A stretch of 64,000 nt of DNA, taken from assembly GCF_010747415.1 (NCBI RefSeq), contig NZ_JAAGNZ010000001.1:2914001-2978000 (forward strand), given 5' to 3'. Below, piece after piece: positions 54,002 through 62,261 of this stretch; within the stretch, counting starts at the first letter, position 1; each line of letters opens with the position of its first letter. Source of the stretch: Spirosoma agri (GTDB lineage Bacteria > Bacteroidota > Bacteroidia > Cytophagales > Spirosomataceae). The translations under genes were made by a program, and so were the position numbers. Below the pieces are notes generated by a model, which made no database searches, was not told where the DNA came from, and was given only the letters and a program-made list of their open reading frames with translations.

Positions 54002-55102
54002 CTAGTTTATGCCAAAAGAAGTTTCCTCAACTATGTAATCGACGACCCGCTTGAGGTCGTTGTGTTGTTGGAAAACAGCGAGTTGGCGGTCTGCGCCCGT
54101 GCCCATTTCCAGGATTTTTAGCACGTATTCGCATTCCGCCCGGCTGCCTAGTTCGTCAACCACATCGTCGATAAAGCTGAGTAATTCGTGGATCAGATGA
54201 TGGGTTGGCACTTCTTCCTGCTTGCCGAAATCAATGAGTTTCCCCTCAATGCCGTAGCGAGCGGCCCGCCATTTGTTCTCGTTGATCAGTATCCGACGGT
54301 AGGGCCGGAAATTCAAATTCTGTTTGTGCAGCTTGTAAATTTTAGCAACCAGCGCCTGCATGATCGCGGCCAGACAGATCGTTTCGTCGATCCGCATCGG
54401 CACGTCGCAAATCCGAAACTCAATGGTGTCGAAGAAGGGGTGCAGCCGAATATCCCACCATATCTTTTTGCCATTGTCGATGCAGTTGGTCTTCACGAGC
54501 AGCGCGATGTACTCATCATATTCGGCCGCCGACGAGAAATAATCGGGAATGCCCGTGCGGGGAAACTTGTCGAACACCTTCGACCGGTACGATTTGAAGC
54601 CCGTGTTGCGACCCCGCCAGAACGGTGAATTGGTTGAGAGCGCGTACACATGGGGAAGAAAGTAACGCACGGCGTTCATGATCTGAATACCTTCGTTCCG
54701 GTTTTCGATGCCCACGTGCACGTGCAGACCAAATATGAGGTTGGACCGGGCAACATCACGCAGTTCATCAATAAGCCGGTCGTACCGCTCGTTGGGCGTG
54801 ATGAGCTGTTCCTGCCAGTCCGAAAACGGGTGCGTACCGGCCGCAGCAATCTTCAGGTTCTGCTTATCAGCCAGCTCAATGATCATTTTGCGGAGGTACG
54901 TTACCTCTTGGCGCGCATCCTGAATGTTATGACAGATGTTGGTGCCTACTTCAACAACGGCCTGGTGCATCTCCGCTTTTACGCGTTCCTGAAGAACGAT
55001 TTGTCCACCATCAACAATCTTTGACATGTGGGAGCGTAACTCGCCGGTTGCAGGATCAATCGTTTGAAATTCTTCTTCGATTCCGAGAGTAAATACGGGC
55101 AT
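54002..55102 (-). CDS. Carboxylate-amine ligase, GCS2/YbdK family
   Basis: A 366-residue protein of the glutamate-cysteine ligase type 2 (YbdK) family. The N-terminus MPVFTLGIEEEFQ carries the catalytic acidic triad, followed by ERVKAEMHQAVVEVGTNICH, GLHVHVGIENR, TNSPFWRGRNTGFKSYRS, DVPMRIDETICLA and ENKWRAARYGIEG. These ATP-dependent enzymes couple an amine to a carboxylate (YbdK makes gamma-glutamylcysteine weakly). With a glutamine amidotransferase and an ATP-grasp enzyme downstream, an amide- or peptide-forming pathway is likely. It starts at the ATG at 55102. Confidence 0.9.
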   Translation of the reverse strand: MPVFTLGIEEEFQTIDPATGELRSHMSKIVDGGQIVLQERVKAEMHQAVVEVGTNICHNIQDARQEVTYLRKMIIELADKQNLKIAAAGTHPFSDWQEQLITPNERYDRLIDELRDVARSNLIFGLHVHVGIENRNEGIQIMNAVRYFLPHVYALSTNSPFWRGRNTGFKSYRSKVFDKFPRTGIPDYFSSAAEYDEYIALLVKTNCIDNGKKIWWDIRLHPFFDTIEFRICDVPMRIDETICLAAIMQALVAKIYKLHKQNLNFRPYRRILINENKWRAARYGIEGKLIDFGKQEEVPTHHLIHELLSFIDDVVDELGSRAECEYVLKILEMGTGADRQLAVFQQHNDLKRVVDYIVEETSFGIN

Positions 55103-55277
55103 TAGCGAAAGGGGTTAATATCAATGGGTTAGTCTTGCTGCGTAAAAATGAGTCTTTTGGTGCGTTGAGCTGCGGACCGTTAAATAATCGACTAGGAGGT
55201 AATATACTGGTTTTTTATAAACTCAAAGCGCGAACGATGGTTTTTCATGATGAACGCAAAATAAACAATAACCGAAC

Positions 55278-55544
55278 ATGCGAACGCCGAACGAAAAAAA
55301 ATTGATTGCCAAATACTGGTGGATGGGTGGCAGTGGAGCGATGCTCCTGGGCAGCGGACTGGCCGTGTTGCTGCACGGATCAAAAATGAAGGAAGTCAAC
55401 GAAGATCCTTGGTTTTGGGTGAGTACGGGCGGGTTTGCCCTCATCATGTCAGGGCTGAGCTTCATTGGCGATGCCAACCGATTCCGCACGATGGCTGATG
55501 TATTACAGGAACTGGATCGACGGGAGAAATTGCCCAAACACTGA
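55278..55544 (+). CDS. Small two-helix membrane protein
   Basis: An 88-residue protein with two hydrophobic helices (MGGSGAMLLGSGLAVLLHGS and FWVSTGGFALIMSGLSFIG) and a charged tail. No family was recognised. It diverges from the carboxylate-amine ligase gene across about 175 bp of spacer. It is about the size of many uncharacterised Bacteroidota membrane proteins. Confidence 0.65.
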   Translation: MRTPNEKKLIAKYWWMGGSGAMLLGSGLAVLLHGSKMKEVNEDPWFWVSTGGFALIMSGLSFIGDANRFRTMADVLQELDRREKLPKH

Positions 55545-55560
55545 TGAGTACGACGAACAG

Positions 55561-55971
55561 CTAGGGGAGCCGTACCAATGTTCGGGTGGCAGTGGGCGAC
55601 TGCCGGAAGCCCAGTTCGAAGAAATTGTCAACCGTCAGTAAATCACCTTTTCGATCGATCGCATAATCCGCGCTTAGCGATGAACTAGATAGCATGCTTC
55701 GAACAAAAATTCGGTTTCCCTGCACCTGGTAGCTATAAATGCCGCTGCCAATTTTGGGAAGCAGATCACCGGTAGCGTTTCGTTCTTTACCCCGGTTTAC
55801 GGTAAGCCAGTCGGGTAGGGGAGACCCCGTGTGGTCGATATTGAAACTGAGTGTGTCCTGCCGCATTGTTCGTTCGACCCATCGACCCGTAAGGGTGTCC
55901 GGCGAAACGGGATCGGACTGCTGGCAGGCTGCACTTACCAGCACGAGGCATAGGAGAAGACGAGAACGCAT
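55561..55971 (-). CDS. Small lipoprotein, possibly lipocalin-like
   Basis: A 136-residue protein with lipobox VSAAC (Cys16). The mature part begins with DTLTGRWVERTMRQDTLSF, suggesting a lipocalin-like beta barrel, then YSYQVQGNRIFVRSMLSSSS and a final FFELGFRQSPTATRTLV. No specific family was identified. The ATG at 55971 starts the signal; the open frame extends upstream to 56106 but overlaps the end of the hydrolase gene. It lies just downstream of the hydrolase gene on the same strand. Confidence 0.7.
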   Translation of the reverse strand: MRSRLLLCLVLVSAACQQSDPVSPDTLTGRWVERTMRQDTLSFNIDHTGSPLPDWLTVNRGKERNATGDLLPKIGSGIYSYQVQGNRIFVRSMLSSSSLSADYAIDRKGDLLTVDNFFELGFRQSPTATRTLVRLP

Positions 55972-56032
55972 GGTCAGGTGGTTGGTTTCTGGTAATGAGT
56001 CCATTGACAGGCAGCGGGTTGGAAGCGATCCG

Positions 56033-57214
56033 CTACTTTTTAAGCTGCTCGAACCAGTCCAGCGACCGGCGCATAAACAAGACCTCCGTTGGTACGTGCG
56101 AGCCACTGGGAATAGCTACCAAATGGAGGTTTGCTGATCCACGCTGCCGCATGGCGGTATACGTTTGCTGGGACGTGAGAAACGGAATGATTTCGTCCTG
56201 CTGACTATGAATAAGCTGGGTCGCGGTGGCGGTGTGCCAGGTCGTCAGGTCATTATCGGCTAGCGCTTTTCCGAAGGGTGACAACGGGTTACGCACGTCA
56301 GCCCGAAACTCGTCCGTACACAGTTGATCAAAACTGGCCGTAATTGACCGGGTGCTGTCGAGCGACTGCGTAATCTGCTCCGCATAAGGCGCTTTGAAGT
56401 AGTAACTGACGGGTTTGTTCAGGCCATAAATACGGTTGTAACTTAGGGTTTCCCAGGCATAGATGTAGTTGGCAATCCCGCCCACGGTTGTATTCTGCGT
56501 CACGTACCGGAAAAAGTCGGACATGGCATAGGGACCCGCTCCGCAGCTCGACCCGCTCAAGGGAAGCTCCTGGCCGTATTTTTCTTCCAGCAGTTGCTGA
56601 GCCGACAGCGTAGCAAAACCGCCTTCGGAATAGCCCGCCAAAAATAACTGATTGGTCCACGGAACACCTTTCTGGGCCAGAAAAGCCTTCGTTGCCAGCA
56701 TCATATCGACCGTTGCCTGGGCGAGTGTCTGGCGGTGCTCGTAGTTGTGCGGAACGTGATCGGCTGCACCATAGCCGATGTAATCCGGACAGGCAACGAT
56801 GTAGCCGTGGGTAGCAAAGTAGAGGGGATACGAAAAGCTGGCTGCGCCAAAGTTAGTCCCCGAAGGTACTTCTGTATTCGAAAAAGCCGTGGGATGCTGA
56901 AAGCTGAGGAGCGGGTACCGGTTACTGGTCGAGTCGAGCTGGTTGGGCAGGTAGACAATGCCCGATGCGGTGATGGTTGTCCCATCCGTGAGCGTTGTCT
57001 GGTAAACGATCCGATTTACGCTTACTTGATAATCAGCCGGTTGATAGGTAAGGGAGTCGTTGGTTGATGTGAGCAGCCGGAGAACCGCGTTCGTATAGAA
57101 AACAAGTTGACTGGAACTGATCAAGACGGGTTTGGGCGGGGTTGACGGTGGGCTACAGGCTGAGAAAACGAACAAACAACCGAAAACGAACGCGACTAAT
57201 AACTTTTTTTTCAT
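56033..57214 (-). CDS. Alpha/beta hydrolase lipoprotein (secretory lipase-like)
   Basis: A 393-residue lipoprotein (lipobox FSAC, Cys20) with an alpha/beta hydrolase domain. The nucleophile elbow AGYSEGGF places the serine at residue 196; an acidic residue and a histidine follow (SQQDEIIPF, SGSHVPTE), consistent with a triad. PDYIGYGAADHVPH is typical of the secretory-lipase-like group. It should cleave esters in the periplasm or at the surface. The gene lies about 100 bp downstream of the lysine-tailed ATP-grasp gene on the same strand, so it may belong to the same cluster. Confidence 0.8.
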   Translation of the reverse strand: MKKKLLVAFVFGCLFVFSACSPPSTPPKPVLISSSQLVFYTNAVLRLLTSTNDSLTYQPADYQVSVNRIVYQTTLTDGTTITASGIVYLPNQLDSTSNRYPLLSFQHPTAFSNTEVPSGTNFGAASFSYPLYFATHGYIVACPDYIGYGAADHVPHNYEHRQTLAQATVDMMLATKAFLAQKGVPWTNQLFLAGYSEGGFATLSAQQLLEEKYGQELPLSGSSCGAGPYAMSDFFRYVTQNTTVGGIANYIYAWETLSYNRIYGLNKPVSYYFKAPYAEQITQSLDSTRSITASFDQLCTDEFRADVRNPLSPFGKALADNDLTTWHTATATQLIHSQQDEIIPFLTSQQTYTAMRQRGSANLHLVAIPSGSHVPTEVLFMRRSLDWFEQLKK

Positions 57215-57258
57215 GTACTCGACTACAATGGACTATCAATAAGTGCAACTACCCATAC

Positions 57259-57294
57259 GCCCGCAAAGCCATAGCGGTGTATGGCTTTGCGGGC
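57259..57294. terminator. Perfect 15-bp hairpin after the second ATP-grasp gene
   Basis: GCCCGCAAAGCCATA and TATGGCTTTGCGGGC form a perfect stem with a six-base loop. No T-run follows. Confidence 0.6.
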
Positions 57295-57316
57295 GAGCAT
57301 TGATGGCTTGGCTTGG

Positions 57317-58384
57317 TTACTCCTTCGTTTTCTTACCTTTCTTTGGTTTTTCTTCGGCTACGGCAGCCTTCGGTGTTTTGGTTGCCTTCGGGGCTTCAGC
57401 CTTTGCTTCCGTTGAGGGTACAGCGACGGGTCCGGCAATAGACCCCCGGACGAACGTACCCCAGGTCAGATTGTCCTTACCCGTTTGGGCCTTCTGGGCG
57501 CGATCGATAGCCATGGTCGCGGCTGCTTCGACAACCCAGTCAAAATTTTCCTGACCAACCGAATGAATGTCGGCATCGGGAGCCGGATTGCAGAAATCAA
57601 TGGCAATGGGGATACCGTCACGAACCGCAAATTCGACCGTGTTAAAGTCGTAACCCAGGCCATGATTCAGTTTGAGCACGTACTCGGTCATTTTCTTGAG
57701 CAGTTTCTTGCCCGCGTCGCCGGTCGTCTGCATCTCGGCGGCATACCGCAGGTGATGCGGGTTGCGCGGTTCATACGGCATGATGCGCACCTCTTTGCCG
57801 CCAATGCAATAGCACCGGAAATAATCCGTAAAGTCGATTGCTTCCTGATAGAGCATCACCAGTTGACCGGTTTCGTCGTAGGCTTTGAACATCTGATCGG
57901 GATTATCCACTTTATACACGCTTTTCCAGCCACCGCCCGCGTGGGGTTTCATGAACGCGGGAAAGCCAATATGGTTGAAGATTGCGTCCCAGTCCATGTT
58001 TTGCAGATTGCGGAACGAATTATGATTCGTATCGTCGGGGCGCTCTTTGGAAGGCAGCAGAATCGTTTTCGGAACCGGAACACCCAGTTGTACGGCCAGT
58101 GCGTTGTTAAAAAACTTCTCGTCGGCGCTCCACCAGAATGGGTTGTTGACAACGGCAGTACCCGTTAAGGCTGCGTTTTTGAGAAACGCTTTATAGAAGG
58201 GTACATCCTGCGAGATACGGTCGATGATGACCGCATAATCGGTGGGAACACTCTGTTCCACCTGATCGATACGAACAAATTCCGCGGGAAATTTGCTTTG
58301 TTTCTCATTGACACGGTCGACAAAAGCTTGCGGAAATGTGTTTTCCTGGCCGAATAAAATACCAATCTTAGTTTTCTTGCTCAT
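57317..58384 (-). CDS. ATP-grasp ligase with lysine-rich C-terminal tail
   Basis: A 355-residue ATP-grasp enzyme. Lys146 in FPAFMKPHAGGGWKSVY is the nucleotide-binding lysine/glycine loop; the metal residues are in VEFAVRDGIPIAIDFCNPAP (Glu251, Asp263, Asn266). The family links a carboxylate to an amine; the closest class is RimK- or D-Ala-D-Ala-ligase-like, substrate unknown. Residues 325-355 form a tail rich in Lys, Ala, Pro and Glu (PKATKTPKAAVAEEKPKKG), like a histone-H1-type tail. With the YbdK-type and permuted ATP-grasp ligases nearby, it may act in the same pathway. No signal peptide is seen. Confidence 0.85.
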   Translation of the reverse strand: MSKKTKIGILFGQENTFPQAFVDRVNEKQSKFPAEFVRIDQVEQSVPTDYAVIIDRISQDVPFYKAFLKNAALTGTAVVNNPFWWSADEKFFNNALAVQLGVPVPKTILLPSKERPDDTNHNSFRNLQNMDWDAIFNHIGFPAFMKPHAGGGWKSVYKVDNPDQMFKAYDETGQLVMLYQEAIDFTDYFRCYCIGGKEVRIMPYEPRNPHHLRYAAEMQTTGDAGKKLLKKMTEYVLKLNHGLGYDFNTVEFAVRDGIPIAIDFCNPAPDADIHSVGQENFDWVVEAAATMAIDRAQKAQTGKDNLTWGTFVRGSIAGPVAVPSTEAKAEAPKATKTPKAAVAEEKPKKGKKTKE

Positions 58385-58760
58385 AATCAGTTAGTTAGGT
58401 TCAATTGGCGTGATGAGAGTACAACAGTGGCAAACCAAATGGTTGAATCTGTGCTCTTTAGGAGGGTAAACTTACGTAGTTTCCCGATTGTTCTTACAGG
58501 TTCGATCAAAATCAGTGCTGGTTTTCAACCGGCATATTCCCCGTGCGTGTCGTCTACCGCAAGGCCAGCAAGGAGCATCTTGGTGGTCTGGCCAGCGCGA
58601 ACGTAAGGCTCTGGTTCAGTACCCGCCCGAAGCAACTGCCGACAACTGCTTACAGAATAGGGACAAATTCTACCAGTTTCAGGTCATCCACGATCCAGCT
58701 GCGTAACTGTTTTGTAGGTTTAGGGCAGTCTGTAACCAAATCCATCAATCATCCATAACC
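58385..58760. other. Intergenic spacer between the ATP-grasp and YD-repeat genes
   Basis: The 376-bp spacer between divergent genes has two overlapping short open frames (within 58488-58758) without recognisable features. No gene was called. Confidence 0.55.
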
Positions 58761-59690
58761 ATGAACGCACGTCTCGCTCTTTTTCTGACTTTCTGCCTGC
58801 TGGCCGGGGGACTGGTCTCCTGTTTTGATCATCGCTTTCCCGATATCACACCCGGCTCAACACCCGCTCGGTTACGCGTAAAATCGTTGACGGAGGAACT
58901 GGCCAATAACGTCGTGCGCATCACCGCGTTCCGGTACGATCCACAGGGCCGACTCAGCTCCCTGGTTAGCTTCCAGCCGCCCGATAGCAGCATGGTGACC
59001 ATTTACTACAGTAACTTTCGCTATGATGCACAGAATCGACTCATCCAACTTCAACGCATAGCGGTCCCCTCCCCCCGTCCCGCTGGCGGAGTTGTCAGTG
59101 GCCCCGTCGAGAACTACGCGTATGCGTACAATGGAGCCGGGCAGGTATCCAGTATTGCCTACACGAATGGCTTGACCTGGTCCTATACCTACAACAGTGA
59201 TAACCGGTTAGCTTCCGCTTCTGCGGTGTATAGCCATCCTCGCTTCAGCATTAGGGGAAATCTTCAGTTTACGTTCACGGGCAAAAACCTGACCCAAACC
59301 ATCGGCGGAACCGGCATTACCTATCAGGGAATGCCACCCGGGACCAGTGTGGGCTTTCCCGGCGTACATAGCGCCGATTATACGCACGATGATAAGATAA
59401 ATCCGTTCTACGGCTTATTTGTCATTCCTTCGGCGGCCAGTGGCTTTGTCAACATTTTATCCGGCCCATCGACACCCGGCGCGCTGTTCGGCGGCACGGA
59501 CAGTGTGCTGACACTGAGCCAGAATAATGTACTCACTGAAACACCCCCTTCGGGCTACACAGCCGAAACGATCAGGTATCAGTATCAGTATAATGCTGCG
59601 AACCTGCCCACTGAGCGTACCAAGGTTACGACTTTCCCCAATAGTTCGTCGACCACAGATGTGCTGCGCTTTGACTACGAGTCCTATTGA
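58761..59690 (+). CDS. Lipoprotein with YD/RHS-like repeats
   Basis: A 309-residue lipoprotein with lipobox LVSC (Cys21). The mature domain contains YD-repeat-like units: RYDPQGRLSSLVSF, FRYDAQNRLIQLQRI, YNGAGQVSSIAYTNG and YNSDNRLASASAVY, and a final YQYQYNAANLPTERTK. Such repeats form a beta-stranded shell in RHS proteins, but here there is no large polymorphic toxin region, only this short protein. Its role is unknown; it may be a surface-exposed lipoprotein of a Bacteroidota-specific group. The ATG at 58761 gives a good signal peptide, and a terminator follows. Confidence 0.8.
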   Translation: MNARLALFLTFCLLAGGLVSCFDHRFPDITPGSTPARLRVKSLTEELANNVVRITAFRYDPQGRLSSLVSFQPPDSSMVTIYYSNFRYDAQNRLIQLQRIAVPSPRPAGGVVSGPVENYAYAYNGAGQVSSIAYTNGLTWSYTYNSDNRLASASAVYSHPRFSIRGNLQFTFTGKNLTQTIGGTGITYQGMPPGTSVGFPGVHSADYTHDDKINPFYGLFVIPSAASGFVNILSGPSTPGALFGGTDSVLTLSQNNVLTETPPSGYTAETIRYQYQYNAANLPTERTKVTTFPNSSSTTDVLRFDYESY

Positions 59691-59726
59691 TCGCCAGTAA
59701 CCTCCCGGTCGTCATCTACTAGAATC

Positions 59727-59782
59727 ACCCGGCAAAAACCCGGCCTTGATCCGATCAAATCAGGGCCGGGTTTTTGCCGGGT
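59727..59782 (+). terminator. Strong terminator after the YD-repeat gene
   Basis: Arms of 19 bp (ACCCGGCAAAAACCCGGCC and its complement) are perfectly complementary; the inner CCCGGCC/GGCCGGG stem is followed by TTTTT. It can work in both directions. Confidence 0.9.
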
Positions 59783-59972
59783 GGGTCAGACGGTCAAGGT
59801 GCCCGCTATAGATACCTCCGTTCCTACATTTAGGTAAGTGTACACAAACAATGTTTTCCTTTTCCCGTTGATTCGACATGTCACAAACCGTGGCTTATTC
59901 GCCAAGTTGCTCAGAACGAGAGCATAACTTCCGGATGGTCAGTCAGTACCGGCTTGTTTTTTCAACGGGATT

Positions 59973-60332
59973 ATGGATATTGATCCACAGAGTAAGCTCG
60001 AACAAACCGTTGCCAGCTGGTTGCAAGCGCTGGAGCAATTGCACCATTGGTACGGGAAGCTGGATACCGTGATAACGTCGCTCCAGTCCGTCGAATACCG
60101 CCCAGTCACCAGCCCCCTTGTTCGGTCAACGTGCTGGTCGCTTGCCCGGCTCGAGCACTTGCAGACTGACGTATACCAGCTGATGGTTAGACTGGAAGCT
60201 CAACCCTGGACCGAACAGGTACAACCAATTTTTGCGCTGATTACGCTACTGGCTGACGATACAAAACGCATTGCTTACTGGACTGCCATTATCCGTCAGG
60301 CGTTGCAGTCCAATACGGCGGGAAGTGCTTAG
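59973..60332 (+). CDS. Unknown helical protein
   Basis: A 119-residue protein starting at the ATG at 59973. It is mostly alpha-helical (KLEQTVASWLQALEQLHHW, QTDVYQLMVRLEAQPW), with no signal peptide, membrane helix or motif that I could identify. It stands alone between the terminator and the esterase gene. Confidence 0.55.
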   Translation: MDIDPQSKLEQTVASWLQALEQLHHWYGKLDTVITSLQSVEYRPVTSPLVRSTCWSLARLEHLQTDVYQLMVRLEAQPWTEQVQPIFALITLLADDTKRIAYWTAIIRQALQSNTAGSA

Positions 60333-60510
60333 GCGATGACCGGTAGGGCAGAAATTTATTAACCTGGCTGGTGAAAAGATAGCCCGCTATGGGTATCCCG
60401 ATCGCCCAAAAACTGCATTGATGTAGGGCAATTGAACCGGTCAAACGGTATGCGAGCCAGCCAATTGCCAGATTCGTTGCCGTTAACCCGTCGTTAGAAA
60501 GCGCTAGCCG

Positions 60511-61215
60511 TTAAATCTGACTCAGGTAGCGTGGGAATTGGTCTTTCCAGACCGGCCAGTCGTGATTACCCCAGGGCGATACATCGAGTTGGTGACGGAT
60601 TCCTTTCCGGCTCAGAATGCCCGACATGGTGTAATTATCGTCTTTGCAGAAATCATATTCCGATGTTCCCAGCACGATGTTCATGTGGTAAAACTCGTTG
60701 TTCTGCGCATTGGGTAAAAAGTCGGGTGGATTGTTATAATAGACATTCTCATCGTAATACCCACCGAGAAACGACCGAATATTGAAAGCTGCGCCCATTG
60801 TCAGCAAATGGCCTACCTGCTCGGGATGGCGAAACGCAAAATTCAGCGCGTGGTAGCCACCGAACGATGCACCGGATACGCCGATCTTCTTGACGTTACA
60901 CTCCCGCTGAATGCCCGGTACCAGTTCCTCGTGCAGAAAGCGATCGTAGAGAACGTGGTTCCAGATGCGGGTGCCGGGGTGCAGGTGCTTGGCGTACCAG
61001 CTATCCCGGTCGATACTGCCGATACAGTATAACTTTACTTTGCCCGTTTCCACAAACCAGCGGGCCGTATCGGTCAGGCCAAAATCTTTGTACTCGTAAT
61101 AATGCCCCATGGAGGTTGGGAACAGGATGACGGGATACCCCCAGTTGCCGTAAACCAGCATCTCAATATCGCGACCGAGGTGGTGAGAGTACCATTTTCG
61201 ATAATCTTGCTGCAC
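60511..61215 (-). CDS. Esterase-family protein (PF00756-like)
   Basis: A 234-residue alpha/beta hydrolase of the putative esterase (IroE/EsterD) family. The nucleophile elbow IGVSGASFGGYHAL has the serine at residue 117; the histidine is in SPWGNHDWPVW. The C-terminal third includes FLGGYYDENVYYNNPPDF, a stretch common in this group. No signal peptide, so it is probably cytoplasmic and could trim a product of the nearby ligase cluster. The start is a GTG at 61215. It diverges from a second esterase gene with 110 bp between. Confidence 0.85.
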   Translation of the reverse strand: MQQDYRKWYSHHLGRDIEMLVYGNWGYPVILFPTSMGHYYEYKDFGLTDTARWFVETGKVKLYCIGSIDRDSWYAKHLHPGTRIWNHVLYDRFLHEELVPGIQRECNVKKIGVSGASFGGYHALNFAFRHPEQVGHLLTMGAAFNIRSFLGGYYDENVYYNNPPDFLPNAQNNEFYHMNIVLGTSEYDFCKDDNYTMSGILSRKGIRHQLDVSPWGNHDWPVWKDQFPRYLSQI

Positions 61216-61279
61216 CGTACTAGTTGTTTAGAAGTGACCTGTTTTTCGGGTGAAAAATAGAGTAAATAGCTCGTATCGA

Positions 61280-61287
61280 CAAAAATA
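61280..61287 (-). promoter_or_regulatory. -7 promoter box of the first esterase gene
   Basis: On the minus strand TATTTTTG fits TAnnTTTG, about 65 bp before the GTG at 61215. Confidence 0.5.
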
Positions 61288-61312
61288 GACCGCCGTAAGC
61301 AGAAAAAATCCC

Positions 61313-61319
61313 TACTTTG
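61313..61319 (+). promoter_or_regulatory. -7-like box of the second esterase gene
   Basis: TACTTTG is one base shorter than TAnnTTTG. It lies directly before the GTG at 61326, so the transcript may be leaderless or start codons further in may be used. Confidence 0.4.
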
Positions 61320-61325
61320 CACGTT

Positions 61326-62216
61326 GTGATCCCATTACTCCTGACATTTTTTGCGCTTATGGCTGTTCATTTTCCGGCCTCTTCTCCTGCCGAGTCACCT
61401 ACCGTAACGCTTCGTCCCGATGATTCGTTAGTGTCTGTTCCACTCCGCCGTTCGGTTCGACTGGACATTATCCTACCACCTGATTACGAGTCGTCCGATC
61501 GAACCTATCCCGTGCTGTACCTGAACGACGGCCAGGATCTGGCTAAGCTTCGACTGACCAGTGTGCTGGATTCACTCTACCAGAAACAGGCTATCCAGCC
61601 TTTTGTGCTGGTAGCCATTTATGCCGGCGATCGGATCCAGGAATATGGCACCGCAGCCCGCGCCGATTACATGAACCGGGGGAGCAAAGCCGGGTTGTAC
61701 ACCGATTTTGTGCTGACCGAATTGTTACCGTACATAAAAAAACGCTACCGGGTCAGTAGTGAACCCACCCAATCGGTCTTTGCTGGTTTTTCGCTGGGTG
61801 GATTATCCGCTTTTGACATCGTCTTTCATCATCCCGATAAATTCAGTCGGGCAGGTGTATTTTCGGGTTCGTTCTGGTGGCGGAGCAAAAGCACGGAAGA
61901 CGGTTACCGCGACGAAACCGACCGCATCATGCACGATCTTGTTCGTAAAGGCGGGCATCACCAGAGTTTGAAATTCTGGTTCGAGACCGGTACCGAAGAC
62001 GAAACCAGCGATCGGAACAACAACGGCATTATCGATTCCATCGAAGACACGACCGACCTGATCGATGAACTGGTTAAAAAAGGATACCGCTGGCATCGCA
62101 CCGCTAGCCAGGAAACAGACATCCGGTACGTCGAGATCGTCGGGGGTAAACATAACCAGGACACCTGGAGCCAGATCATGCCCGATTTTCTGACGTGGGC
62201 GTTCGGCAAGTCGTGA
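61326..62216 (+). CDS. Secreted esterase-family protein (PF00756-like)
   Basis: A 296-residue alpha/beta hydrolase with a signal-like N-terminus (IPLLLTFFALMAVHFPA). The nucleophile elbow FAGFSLGGLSAFD, the strand YPVLYLNDGQD and the later histidine in GGKHNQDTWSQIMP match the putative esterase family. LDIILPPDYESSDRTYPVLY is typical. It is probably periplasmic. The start is ambiguous: GTG at 61326 follows the promoter-like TACTTTG directly, while the first ATG is at 61359. It is divergent from the first esterase gene and followed by the GH16 gene. Confidence 0.82.
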   Translation: MIPLLLTFFALMAVHFPASSPAESPTVTLRPDDSLVSVPLRRSVRLDIILPPDYESSDRTYPVLYLNDGQDLAKLRLTSVLDSLYQKQAIQPFVLVAIYAGDRIQEYGTAARADYMNRGSKAGLYTDFVLTELLPYIKKRYRVSSEPTQSVFAGFSLGGLSAFDIVFHHPDKFSRAGVFSGSFWWRSKSTEDGYRDETDRIMHDLVRKGGHHQSLKFWFETGTEDETSDRNNNGIIDSIEDTTDLIDELVKKGYRWHRTASQETDIRYVEIVGGKHNQDTWSQIMPDFLTWAFGKS

Positions 62217-62261
62217 ATAAGTAACTGATCAGATCGGCTAACTAGTGAAATTATACCGGTA

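Noticed and set aside
58488-58758. Two overlapping short frames before the YD-repeat gene
   Set aside because: No motif, signal or helix pattern; they overlap each other in different frames.
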